Shown here: one piece after another, positions 53,551 to 61,580 of the stretch
Position numbering within the stretch: position 1 is the stretch's first letter
Layout of the letters: every line of letters begins with the position of its first letter
Assembly: GCA_031277805.1 (NCBI GenBank)
Contig: JAITLR010000029.1
Span: 1 to 64,000 of the forward strand
Direction of reading: 5' to 3'
DNA from: Comamonas sp.
GTDB lineage: Bacteria > Pseudomonadota > Gammaproteobacteria > Burkholderiales > Burkholderiaceae_C
Length of the DNA: 64,000 nucleotides
Program-made: the position numbers and the translations under genes
The notes under the pieces: generated by a model
The model's input: the letters and a program-made list of their open reading frames with translations, nothing else
The model's database searches: none
What the model was told of the DNA's origin: nothing

Positions 53551-55017
53551 TCAATGCTCTCCGACTTTGATCTTTACAGGTCGCCAGGCCCACATGCCAT
53601 ATGCGCGTATAGCCCCTTCGGGCAAGGGGTCAGGTGCCACAAAAACCTCAATGATCCGGGCGGTTGACAGCTCTTCCTCGTGAATCCAGGGGCTGTACTG
53701 CAGATTGCGCTCCACAAAGACACGTGGCCGCTCGGGCAGGTCCATCGCGATACGCCCGGCCAGGGCCTGAGGGCCGATGATGATGTCGATGGGCCCGCCC
53801 AGTGCCTTGTGCGCCGCGGGTGCAATGCCTTCGACAATCTTGTCCACCGGTATATGGTTCTGATGGGTGCTCTTGTAGCCCGAAAGCCCCATGGGTGACG
53901 CCAGCCAGAACTGCACCAACAGCAGCAACTGAAGAACACCGAAAGTCATCCATGCGGCACGCAGGCGCCCTGTTCCACCCCAGCCCTGAGGGGAGCGCAC
54001 CAATTCCATGACAGCGGGCACGCACAGGAACATGAAAGCTGTGCCCCACTGCAAGTGCAGATAGGAGCCCGTGAACAGGCACAGCGCCAGAATGGCCAGC
54101 AGCGGCACCCAGCCCCAGAGCAGCCAGAATTCGCGTAGCAGCTTGTCTTCATCGGCTGGCTCCTGAACAGGCTCGGCCTGCTCAGCCTCCTTGCGCCCCC
54201 ACCAGAAAGCCGCACCCAACACCATCCAGGCAGGCATGCAGCGGTTGAAGATCCAGTCCACCGCAAACTTCCAGGACATGTTGATGCGAGCAACCGCATC
54301 CAGATGCAAGCCCAAGGAAGTGCGCTCTGCGTAATGCATGGGCATCCAGTCATGGGTGGTCAGCCAGTACAGATGGGGGGACAACACCAACAAGCCGATG
54401 ACGGCAGCCAGTGCCGCCCCCTTGACATGTACCGGGTTCTTCCAGGCTGCTATGCGCAGCCACCACAGGCCAATTACGCCCAGCGCCAGCACATATTGAT
54501 ATTTGCTGAGCATGCCCAGGCCTGACACCAGTCCCAGCAAGGCCCAACCCGCCAGCGACGGTTTCTGCGTGACACGCCAGGTCAAGGCCACGGCCATGGA
54601 GATCCACAGCATCATCACGACATTGTGGTTGTAGTAGTACAGCCGCCCACTGTAGAAAGTGATGCTCAGCGCTGCCAGTACACCCACTGTGGCGTAGGCC
54701 CTGCCCCGCATGTCACAGAGCAGCTTCCAGAAAATGGCCAGCGAGCCCAGGGTGAGTACCCCTCCCAGCACATAGGTCAGTCCGATGGACGGGCCAAAGA
54801 TCGTGGCTGCAGCGGCCATGATCCAGGTCGGCATGGGCGGATGCTTGAAATAGCCGAGCTCCAGTGAACGAATCCAGATCAGCTGCTCCACGTTATCGCC
54901 AGGCGCAGCCAATGCCGTGATCCAGTAGCTGGCCAGCCAGATCACACCATAGACGACCAGCAATACCGTCAAGGCACGGCCGGTCAGAACAAAAGATTTG
55001 CGTTGCGCAACAGTCAT
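53551..55017 (-). CDS. ArnT-like membrane glycosyltransferase (PMT_2 family)
   Basis: Polytopic inner-membrane enzyme of 488 residues that should transfer a sugar from undecaprenyl phosphate to a periplasmic acceptor. About ten hydrophobic segments are visible (for example RALTVLLVVYGVIWLASYWITALA and LTYVLGGVLTLGSLAIFWKLL), with the family landmarks DNVEQLIWIRSLELGYFKHPPMPTWIM and FYSGRLYYYNHNVVMMLWISMAVAL. The C-terminal periplasmic part begins after MELVRSP. It is divergent from the GT2, GtrA and deacetylase genes and likely acts with them. ATG at 55017 is preferred; 55074 would add 19 residues. Confidence 0.88.
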   Translation of the reverse strand: MTVAQRKSFVLTGRALTVLLVVYGVIWLASYWITALAAPGDNVEQLIWIRSLELGYFKHPPMPTWIMAAAATIFGPSIGLTYVLGGVLTLGSLAIFWKLLCDMRGRAYATVGVLAALSITFYSGRLYYYNHNVVMMLWISMAVALTWRVTQKPSLAGWALLGLVSGLGMLSKYQYVLALGVIGLWWLRIAAWKNPVHVKGAALAAVIGLLVLSPHLYWLTTHDWMPMHYAERTSLGLHLDAVARINMSWKFAVDWIFNRCMPAWMVLGAAFWWGRKEAEQAEPVQEPADEDKLLREFWLLWGWVPLLAILALCLFTGSYLHLQWGTAFMFLCVPAVMELVRSPQGWGGTGRLRAAWMTFGVLQLLLLVQFWLASPMGLSGYKSTHQNHIPVDKIVEGIAPAAHKALGGPIDIIIGPQALAGRIAMDLPERPRVFVERNLQYSPWIHEEELSTARIIEVFVAPDPLPEGAIRAYGMWAWRPVKIKVGEH

Positions 55018-55138
55018 CAGCAATCGATAAAAAGAACGAAGAAAGAGCCCTGGGCCGCGAGTATAGCCACGCATCTTTTATGCAACACGGACTGTTACTC
55101 AAACTAAAACCCTCTCAAGACTTGAGAAAATCAACCGT

Positions 55139-56149
55139 ATGACAGCCTTTCACGCCGAATATGCGCCAGCAGCTCCGCCCGCTCAGTTACCACGCCAGGC
55201 TCTGCGGCTCAGCTGTGTCGTCCCGGCCTATAACGAGCAAGCGAATATCGAAGAATTTCTGCGCTCATTGGTCCAGACCGTGGAGACATTGACCCCCGAC
55301 TACGAAATCATCGTGGTCAATGACGGCAGCCGTGACAACACCCATGCATTGAGCATGCAGCTGGCACAAGAGCTGCCGCTGCGTTATCTCGCGCTCTCTC
55401 GCAATTTCGGCAAGGAAGCCGCTCTGTCGGCAGGCATAGACCACGCGCGTGGCAATGCCGTGCTGCTGATTGACGCCGATTTTCAGCACCCACTGGAAAT
55501 GCTCGGTGAAATGCATGCGCTTTGGCAGTCCGGCTATCAGATGGTCTATGGCGTCATCGCCGATCGCGGTGCGGAAAGCAGTGCCAAGCGCGTGGGCACC
55601 AACCTGTTTTACCGCGTGATGAACTCAGGCAGCACGGTCAAGATGCCTCCGAACGCAGGCGATTTCCGCTGGATGGACCGCAAGGTAGTCGATGCGCTCA
55701 AGGCTCTGCCTGAGAACAACCGCTTCATGAAAGGCTTGTACGCCTGGGTCGGATTCAAGACCGTGGCCCTGCCCTTCGTCCCCAAGGACCGCGCCGCAGG
55801 CAGCTCCAGTTTCAATCTGCGCCGTCTGGGCTCACTGGCGCTGCTGGGACTGACCTCCTTCACCACCCTGCCCCTACGTATCTGGAGCATGGTGGGTGCC
55901 GGCATTTCCCTGCTGGCACTGGCCTATGGCCTGTGGATTGCCATAGAGGCCCTGTTCTTTGGCAACCCACTGCGAGGCTGGCCCACGCTGGCCGCCAGCA
56001 TCATGCTGTTCTCGGGCGTGCAACTGCTATCCATAGGCATCTTGGGCGAGTACATCGGCCGCATCTACGAGGAAGTCAAGCGCCGCCCCATTTATCTGGT
56101 AGCCCATGACGAAGACCACAGCCCTCTGCGTGAACGTGAGCCATCGTGA
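55139..56149 (+). CDS. Undecaprenyl-phosphate glycosyltransferase (GT2, ArnC/DPM1-like)
   Basis: A 336-residue enzyme expected to load a sugar onto undecaprenyl phosphate at the cytoplasmic face. The GT2 core is clear: LSCVVPAYNEQANIEEFL, IIVVNDGSRDNT, the LIDADFQHPLEMLGEM metal-binding motif, and GDFRWMDRKVVDAL. Two C-terminal transmembrane helices (LRIWSMVGAGISLLALAYGLWIAIEALFF and LAASIMLFSGVQLLSIGILGEYIGRIYEEV) are typical of the ArnC/GtrB type. The sugar cannot be read from sequence; the neighbouring deacetylase suggests an N-acetylated hexosamine. Confidence 0.92.
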   Translation: MTAFHAEYAPAAPPAQLPRQALRLSCVVPAYNEQANIEEFLRSLVQTVETLTPDYEIIVVNDGSRDNTHALSMQLAQELPLRYLALSRNFGKEAALSAGIDHARGNAVLLIDADFQHPLEMLGEMHALWQSGYQMVYGVIADRGAESSAKRVGTNLFYRVMNSGSTVKMPPNAGDFRWMDRKVVDALKALPENNRFMKGLYAWVGFKTVALPFVPKDRAAGSSSFNLRRLGSLALLGLTSFTTLPLRIWSMVGAGISLLALAYGLWIAIEALFFGNPLRGWPTLAASIMLFSGVQLLSIGILGEYIGRIYEEVKRRPIYLVAHDEDHSPLREREPS

Positions 56150-56562
56150 TGGCGAAGTTGCTTCAAAGGCTGCGCGGCCTGCCACAGCTGCTTCAGTTCG
56201 TGCTGGTCGGAGGCTCGGCAGCGGCCACGCATCTGGCCGTGGTCGGCCTGCTGGTTTCACTGCTGGACATGCCGCCCCTGGCGGCCAATGTGCTGGCGTT
56301 TCTGGTGGCTTTTGTCGTCAGCTACAACGGTCACGCGCTGTTCACATTTTCGGCAGCCAGGGCCAGAGGCTGGCCGGTGGTGGCCAGATTCTTCGCTGTG
56401 GCCTGTCTGTCCTTTGTCGCCAATGAGCTGCTGTACTACATCGCCCTGAACTGGCTGCACTGGCATTACTTCTGGAGTCTGGCCGCCGTATTGGTGCTGG
56501 TCGCCATCGGCACCTTTGTCATGAGCAAGTTCTGGGCCTTCAAGGCACGCAGCGCCGCATGA
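56149..56562 (+). CDS. GtrA-family small membrane protein
   Basis: A 137-residue protein with four hydrophobic helices (LLQFVLVGGSAAATHLAVVGLLVSLL; PPLAANVLAFLVAFVVSYNGHALFTF; VVARFFAVACLSFVANELLYYIAL; FWSLAAVLVLVAIGTFVMSKFWAF). GtrA proteins are thought to help flip polyprenyl-phosphate sugars across the inner membrane. It overlaps the GT2 stop (TGATG) and the following deacetylase start, so the three genes are translationally coupled. It could flip the product of the GT2 enzyme for the ArnT-like transferase. Confidence 0.92.
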   Translation: MAKLLQRLRGLPQLLQFVLVGGSAAATHLAVVGLLVSLLDMPPLAANVLAFLVAFVVSYNGHALFTFSAARARGWPVVARFFAVACLSFVANELLYYIALNWLHWHYFWSLAAVLVLVAIGTFVMSKFWAFKARSAA

Positions 56563-57386
56563 ATCACATGAACACTACCCGTGCCATCCTGCTGTGCGCC
56601 GATGATTACGCCCTGCATCCGCTGGTGGATGACGCCGTGCAGCAACTGACCCTTGCCGGCCGCCTGTCCGCCACCAGTTGCATGACGACTTCGCCTCTCT
56701 GGCCACAGGCCGCACTGGCACTGCAGGAACTGCGCCCCCGACTCTCGGTCGGCCTGCACTTCAATCTGACCGAAGACCATGACGGGCAGCACTCCGCACA
56801 GGCGCTGGGCACGGTGATCCGTCAGGCCTATGCCCAGCAAATGCCGCAGGAGCTGATGCGCCAGGCCTGGCGCGAACAGCTTGATGCTTTTGAGCAGGCC
56901 ATGGGCACGCCACCGGACTTTATCGACGGTCACCAGCATGTGCACCAGTTGCCCGGCCTGCGCGCGGCAATGCTGCAAGAGCTGCAATCGCGCTATGCCG
57001 CGCGCGAGATGCCCTGGGTTCGCTCCACGGCCCCGGCCGCAGGTCTGTGGCGCAGTCCCAAGGCCGCCATCATTGCTTTGCTGGGCGGCTGGACCACCAG
57101 CAGACGGTTGCGCCATGCAGATATTCCCATGAACCATGGCTTTGGCGGCGTCTATGGCTTTGACGCCCCTGACACCGCCAGCTACGGCAGGCAGATGGCC
57201 ACCTGGCTGCCGCATATGAAGGCAGGTGGCCTGCTGATGTGCCACCCGGCCAGCGGCGTGGTGGAGGGCGACGCCATAGGCGGGCAGCGCCCCGTGGAAT
57301 TCGACTATCTGATGTCCGAAGCCTTTGGCGAGCTGCTGCAGCACACCGGCTGCCATATCCATCAGGGCCCCATCAAGCTAGGCTAG
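56559..57386 (+). CDS. YdjC/NaxD-like sugar deacetylase
   Basis: A 275-residue member of the ChbG/HpnK (YdjC) family. Metal-binding and catalytic landmarks are LLCADDYALHPLVDDAVQQL (Asp pair), VGLHFNLTEDH, and FIDGHQHVHQLPG (His residues). Members remove N-acetyl groups from amino sugars; NaxD in Francisella acts on undecaprenyl-phosphate GalNAc. Coupling with a GT2 gene and an ArnT-like gene makes the same role plausible here. It ends four bases into the convergent MocR gene. Confidence 0.88.
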   Translation: MNHMNTTRAILLCADDYALHPLVDDAVQQLTLAGRLSATSCMTTSPLWPQAALALQELRPRLSVGLHFNLTEDHDGQHSAQALGTVIRQAYAQQMPQELMRQAWREQLDAFEQAMGTPPDFIDGHQHVHQLPGLRAAMLQELQSRYAAREMPWVRSTAPAAGLWRSPKAAIIALLGGWTTSRRLRHADIPMNHGFGGVYGFDAPDTASYGRQMATWLPHMKAGGLLMCHPASGVVEGDAIGGQRPVEFDYLMSEAFGELLQHTGCHIHQGPIKLG

Positions 57387-58849
57387 GACTTCTGCGCCCG
57401 CATCTGGGCCACCACGCGCTCGAAGACGCGCCAGAAGGCGGCGTCCTGCGTGGTCGCGAAATTGATGCGCATGCAGGTGCTCGATCCTCGACTGGCATGG
57501 AACATGGCGCCGGGGGCAATCATGTAGCCCTCGTCCAGCAGCAACTGGGTCAGCACCTCGGTATCCACACCGGTATCCACCCAGCCGAACATGCCTGCGG
57601 GCTCGGCCACAAAACGACAGCCGGCGGCCTGGGCCAGCGCCGCGCTACGCGTGCGCGCCTGGGCCAGATGCTGGCGCAGCCGCTCGGCATGGCGGCGCAG
57701 CTGGCCCTGCTCCATGCACAAGGCCAGCGCCTGCTCCATGGGCGTTGGCGTGGACAAGGTGGAGAGCAGCTTGGTATCCAGCAGTCTCTCGATCAGCTCG
57801 GACGGCGCGGCCAAATAGCCCAGACGCCAGTTGGGCACCAGCACCTTGGCGAAGCCGCTGATATAGATGCTGCGCTGCAGCCGGTCCAGCACCGTCACGC
57901 GCGGCGCATGGTCCGGGGCGATATGGCAGTAGGTGTCGTCCTCCACCACATAAAAGCCATGACGCTGCGCCATCTGCAGCACCTCATGGGCACTGGCCGC
58001 GCTCAGGCTGTAGCCCGTGGGGTTGTGCAGCACGCTGACGCTCACATAGAGCTTGGGCGCCATGGTCTCGCAATAGCGCTGCATCACTGCCATGTCCGGC
58101 CCCTCGGGCCCGCGCGGCACCGGCAGCACGCGCATGCCCATGGCGGCCAGACGCGCATATTCCACGGCCCAGCCAGGTTCCTCCACCATCACCGGATCGC
58201 CGGGCTGCAGCAGGGCCCGGCTGACGATGTCCAGCGCCTGCGTCGCGCCCATGGTGGTGATGATCTGGCTGGGAGAGGCCGCAATGCCTATGCGCTGCAT
58301 GCGCCGGGACAGCGCCTCGCGCAAGCTGCTGTCCCCCATGGGCTCGCCATAACGGACCAGAGTCTCACGCAGCGCCGGGCCGCTGGTGACCTTGCGCATG
58401 GCGGCCACCAGAAAACCCGCGTCCAGCCATTCGGCGGGCAGCACACCCGCGCCGGGCTGAGGCTTGCCAGCCACACTTTCCACAAACATGCCGCGGATCA
58501 GCATGGTGGCGTTGATGCGTGTACCTGGCGCGATGCCTACGGGAGTATCGACTGCTCTGCCATTGATAGCTGCCTGCGGTTTACCTTCATTGGTTTGAAG
58601 CGGATTTTGTGCAAAATCCCGCACAAAAAATCCACGCTGTGGCCTCGCCTCCACCAAACCCTGCGCCTGCAGCAAGTCATAAGCAGCCACCACGGTATAG
58701 GGGCTCACGTTCTGCTGGCGCGCACATTCACGCACCGAAGGCAGACGCGCTCCGGCAGGCAGCAAGCGCATGCGTATGCGCTCGGCCAGACGTTCTGCAA
58801 GCTGCTGGGTCAGAGTCAGCGCGGCCTGACGTGACAGGGAAATGGACAT
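57383..58849 (-). CDS. MocR-type regulator (GntR HTH fused to aminotransferase)
   Basis: A 488-residue transcription factor. Residues 1-75 form a GntR winged helix (LAERLAERIRMRLLPAGARLPSVRECARQQNVSPYTVVAAYDLLQAQGLVEARPQRGFFV), and the rest is a fold-type I aminotransferase domain that binds PLP (Lys in YISGFAKVLVPNWRLGYL; ITTMGATQALD; VEDDTYCHI). The linker includes codons from a family A repeat (58561-58612). It is divergent from the aminotransferase at 59233, whose gene it probably controls, together with its own, through the repeats at 58869-58934. Confidence 0.93.
   Translation of the reverse strand: MSISLSRQAALTLTQQLAERLAERIRMRLLPAGARLPSVRECARQQNVSPYTVVAAYDLLQAQGLVEARPQRGFFVRDFAQNPLQTNEGKPQAAINGRAVDTPVGIAPGTRINATMLIRGMFVESVAGKPQPGAGVLPAEWLDAGFLVAAMRKVTSGPALRETLVRYGEPMGDSSLREALSRRMQRIGIAASPSQIITTMGATQALDIVSRALLQPGDPVMVEEPGWAVEYARLAAMGMRVLPVPRGPEGPDMAVMQRYCETMAPKLYVSVSVLHNPTGYSLSAASAHEVLQMAQRHGFYVVEDDTYCHIAPDHAPRVTVLDRLQRSIYISGFAKVLVPNWRLGYLAAPSELIERLLDTKLLSTLSTPTPMEQALALCMEQGQLRRHAERLRQHLAQARTRSAALAQAAGCRFVAEPAGMFGWVDTGVDTEVLTQLLLDEGYMIAPGAMFHASRGSSTCMRINFATTQDAAFWRVFERVVAQMRAQKS
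58561..58612 (+). repeat. Dispersed repeat family A inside the MocR gene linker
   Basis: CATTGATAGCTGCCTGCGGTTTACC...TGGTTTGAAGCGGATTTTGTGC follows the family pattern. It is antisense to the MocR gene and codes for the linker after the winged helix. Confidence 0.55.
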
Positions 58850-58868
58850 GAGAAACGATCAGGATGAA

Positions 58869-58934
58869 CTGTATTGAGCTACAGGCCAATACAGAAGCAA
58901 GAATTGTGAGCCTGTCTGTATAGGTACTGTAATG
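58869..58934. promoter_or_regulatory. Candidate MocR operator in the divergent promoter region
   Basis: CTGTATTG (58869-58876) and CAATACAG (58887-58894) form a perfect inverted repeat; CTGTATAG (58916) and CTGTAATG (58927) repeat the half-site in direct orientation. MocR regulators commonly bind such repeated half-sites between divergent genes. The whole gap is 58850-59232; its remaining part holds no convincing gene. Confidence 0.6.
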
Positions 58935-59187
58935 GTCTCAAGCGTATATTGAATCCATCAACCTCGCTTGGCCGCCCTCTACACAGGACTTTGGCCGCGG
59001 TTCATCGCCCACCGGCAGCAGACCACATCGTCGCAATTGCCCAGCAGCCCACATTGGCAAGCAGGCAGCGACACAATAAGCCCACCGCTGGTGCACACTG
59101 ACAGCGCTATCCGCGCCGCCGCTGCTGCTCAAGAAGCCATGCGCTTTCGCCAGCACATGCCCTACAACGGCGTGAGACCGCACATTG

Positions 59188-59208
59188 GCCAGCCCCGCCG
59201 GGGCTGGC
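59188..59208 (+). promoter_or_regulatory. Leader hairpin before the aminotransferase gene
   Basis: GCCAGCCCC (59188-59196) pairs with GGGGCTGGC (59200-59208), 25 bases before the ATG, in place of a clear ribosome-binding site. No T-run follows. Confidence 0.45.
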
Positions 59209-59232
59209 AACGTAGAGATCGAGACCTGTTTT

Positions 59233-60414
59233 ATGACAACCTGGACGCTGGCAGAACGTGCTGCCAAGATGAATTCCTCCGCCATCCGCGAAATCCTCAA
59301 GCTGACCGACCGCCCCGGCATCATCAGCATGGCTGGTGGCCTTCCCTCCCCCAAGGCCTTCCCCCTGGATGCGTTCACCGAGGCCTGCCAGGCCGTGATG
59401 CAGCGCGATGGCGCCGCAGCCCTGCAGTACTCCACCACCGAAGGCTTTGCCCCGCTGCGTCAGGCGATCGCCGACTTCCTGCCCTGGAACGTCGATCCCG
59501 AGCAGATCCTGATCACCACCGGCAGCCAGCAGGCGCTGGACCTGATCGGCAAGGTGTTCCTGGACAAGGGCAGCCGTCTGCTGGTCGAAAAGCCTACCTA
59601 CCTCGGCGCCCTGCAGGCGTTCACTCCCATGGAGCCCGTGGCCGTGGGCGTGGACAGCGACGATGAAGGCATGCTGATTGACGCCTTCGCTGCCCAGGTC
59701 GGCAGCGGCGCCGACAAGGCCCGCTTGGCCTATGTGCTACCCAACTTCCAGAACCCCACCGGCCGTACCATGAGTGATGCGCGCCGCCAGGCTCTGGTCG
59801 AAAAGGCCAGGGAACTGGACATCCCCCTGATCGAGGACAACCCCTACGGCGACCTCTGGTACGAGCAAGAGCCTCCTCTTCCCCTGGCCGCACGCAACCC
59901 CGAGGGCGTGATCTATATGGGCTCGTTCTCCAAGGTGCTGGCCCCCGGCCTGCGCATCGGTTTCATCGTCGCGCCCAAGTCCGTCTATGGCAAGCTCACC
60001 CAGGCCAAGCAGGCTGCCGACCTGCACACCCCCAGCTTCAACCAGCGCGTGGTGGCCGAAGTCATCAAGGACGGTTTCCTGGACCGCCATGTGCCCACCA
60101 TCCGCGCCATGTACAAGGCCCAGCGCGATGTGATGCTGATGGCTCTGGAGCGCGAGATGGCTGGCCTCGACGTGAAGTGGACGCGCCCCGTGGGCGGCAT
60201 GTTCCTCTGGGTCAAGCTGCCCGCAGGCATGGATGCCCAGGCCCTGCTGGCCAAGGCCGTGGAACGCAATATGGCTTTTGTGCCCGGCGCGCCCTTCTAC
60301 GCCGGCGATGCGCAGAACAACACGCTGCGCCTGTCGTATGTGACGGTGTCCGCCGAGCAGATAAATATTGGCATTGCTGCTCTGGCTGACGCTATTCGCA
60401 GCAGCACCCCCTGA
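59233..60414 (+). CDS. PLP-dependent aminotransferase (class I/II, LysN/2-aminoadipate type)
   Basis: A 393-residue cytosolic aminotransferase. PLP-fold landmarks include ISMAGGLPSPKAFPLDAF, LITTGSQQALDLIGKVFLDKG, YVLPNFQNPTGRTMS, LIEDNPYGDLWYE and the PLP-lysine segment YMGSFSKVLAPGLRIGFI. These features fit the family that includes LysN and aromatic or branched-chain transaminases; the substrate cannot be fixed. It is divergent from the MocR regulator and followed by a family B repeat and a terminator. Confidence 0.93.
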   Translation: MTTWTLAERAAKMNSSAIREILKLTDRPGIISMAGGLPSPKAFPLDAFTEACQAVMQRDGAAALQYSTTEGFAPLRQAIADFLPWNVDPEQILITTGSQQALDLIGKVFLDKGSRLLVEKPTYLGALQAFTPMEPVAVGVDSDDEGMLIDAFAAQVGSGADKARLAYVLPNFQNPTGRTMSDARRQALVEKARELDIPLIEDNPYGDLWYEQEPPLPLAARNPEGVIYMGSFSKVLAPGLRIGFIVAPKSVYGKLTQAKQAADLHTPSFNQRVVAEVIKDGFLDRHVPTIRAMYKAQRDVMLMALEREMAGLDVKWTRPVGGMFLWVKLPAGMDAQALLAKAVERNMAFVPGAPFYAGDAQNNTLRLSYVTVSAEQINIGIAALADAIRSSTP

Positions 60415-60525
60415 GGCGCTTTCGCGCCTAGGCGGCCCCGCCTTCCCCCTCTCTCTACGCGCTTTGCGCTAAGGGAGAGGGACGACGCCATCGCCGCAAG
60501 GCGGCTCTTGCTCGGTGTCTCTGAG
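60405..60525 (+). repeat. Post-stop repeat, family B, copy 7
   Basis: CCCCCTGAGGCGCTTTCGCGCC contains the aminotransferase TGA within its first ten bases, then CTACGCGCTTTGCGCTAAGGG and GCAAGGCGGCTCTTGCTCGGTGTCTCTG. The most complete copy in the window. Confidence 0.88.
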
Positions 60526-60553
60526 CCTCCATGGCATATGGAATGCCTCATCA

Positions 60554-60580
60554 ACCGGCGCTGCGCCGGTTTTTCTTTTT
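60554..60580 (+). terminator. Intrinsic terminator before the PhzF-like gene
   Basis: ACCGGCG-CTG-CGCCGGT (60554-60570) is followed by TTTTCTTTTT. It ends the aminotransferase transcript. Confidence 0.85.
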
Positions 60581-60597
60581 GCCGACAATCGCTGCCC

Positions 60598-61566
60598 ATG
60601 TCTGCCCCTGCTTCCCACACCGCTCTTTCCCGTCCTTACATGACCGTGGACGTATTCACGCAAAACGCGCTGCTCGGCAACCCCGTGGCCGTGGTGCTGG
60701 GCGCCGATGGTTTGAGCGATGCACAAATGCAGGCCTTTGCGCGCTGGACCAATCTGTCGGAAACCACTTTTGTGCTGCAGCCCACGCCCGAGGGGCTGGC
60801 TGCGGGCGCCGACTACCAGCTGCGTATCTTCACGCCCGCAGGCGAGCTGGCTTTTGCCGGCCACCCGACGCTGGGCAGTTGCCATGCCTGGCTGTCCCAG
60901 GGCGGCCAGCCGCGCAACCCCGAGCAGGTGCTGCAGGAATGCAAGAAAGGGCTGATACCCATTACTGCAAGTGCGCAAAGCGCTCTGTTTTTTGAAGCAC
61001 CCTCATTGGACTCTCAGGCAGTGACGGAAGCCGAGCTGGCCCCTGTGCTGCAGGCCCTGGGCCTTGAGCGTGAGCAGCTGCTGATGGCGCGCCGTCTCTA
61101 CAACGGTTCTTCCTGGCTGGGCCTGTTGCTGGACCACCCCGATACGGTGCTGGCGGTGGAACCAGACTTTGGCACGCTCAAAAAGCTGGGTGCCAAGGCC
61201 GGCCTGGCTGCCATTTATGAGGCTGAAGACGATGCCCCGCTGATCGGTCGCTCCAGCCGCGAAGCGCGTGCCTTTGCCAAGCAGGCCGAGGAAGCCGCAC
61301 AGGCCAAGGCTACTGCCGCCCAGCCACGCCTGGAAGTGCGCGCCCTGATCGGAGAAACCACCAGTGAAGACCCGGTGACTGGCAGCCTCAATGCAGCGCT
61401 GGCCCAATGGCTGACAGGCGAGGGTCTGCTGCTGACGCCCTATATTGCAGCCCAGGGCGTGTGCGTGGGTCGCGACGGGCAGGTCCATGTGCAGACAGCA
61501 GCCAACGGCAAGCTCTGGGTGGGCGGCCACACCGTGACCGTCACCTCGGGCCGCGTCCTGCTCTAA
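60598..61566 (+). CDS. PhzF-family isomerase-like protein
   Basis: A 322-residue protein of the PhzF/diaminopimelate-epimerase fold. Family features: YMTVDVFTQNALLGNPVAVVLGADGLSDAQMQAFARWTNLSETTFVLQP at the start (the Glu in LSETTF is the expected catalytic residue), LRIFTPAGELAFAGHPTLGSCHAWL, and IGETTSEDPVTGSLNAALAQWL. Most family members outside phenazine pathways have no known substrate. The segment near codons for ALFFEAPS carries a short match (GCGCAAAGCGCTCT) to the uup-cheB inverted repeat. Confidence 0.93.
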   Translation: MSAPASHTALSRPYMTVDVFTQNALLGNPVAVVLGADGLSDAQMQAFARWTNLSETTFVLQPTPEGLAAGADYQLRIFTPAGELAFAGHPTLGSCHAWLSQGGQPRNPEQVLQECKKGLIPITASAQSALFFEAPSLDSQAVTEAELAPVLQALGLEREQLLMARRLYNGSSWLGLLLDHPDTVLAVEPDFGTLKKLGAKAGLAAIYEAEDDAPLIGRSSREARAFAKQAEEAAQAKATAAQPRLEVRALIGETTSEDPVTGSLNAALAQWLTGEGLLLTPYIAAQGVCVGRDGQVHVQTAANGKLWVGGHTVTVTSGRVLL

Positions 61567-61580
61567 ACCTCAGAACCAGC

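Noticed and set aside
53444..53683. Open frame beginning MLKNMFTILREDVRDADRDG, slightly reminiscent of a serine acetyltransferase N-terminus
   Set aside because: The likeness is limited to a few residues, the frame soon turns Arg/Ser-rich, and it runs into the ArnT-like gene on the other strand.
58938..59438. Minus-strand frame in the gap before the aminotransferase
   Set aside because: It overlaps about 200 bases of the aminotransferase start, has no recognisable domain and no clear ribosome-binding site.
10718..60525. Family B repeats as a CRISPR array or insertion-sequence ends
   Set aside because: Copies are scattered, oriented with genes, and have no spacers, transposase or consistent terminal duplications.
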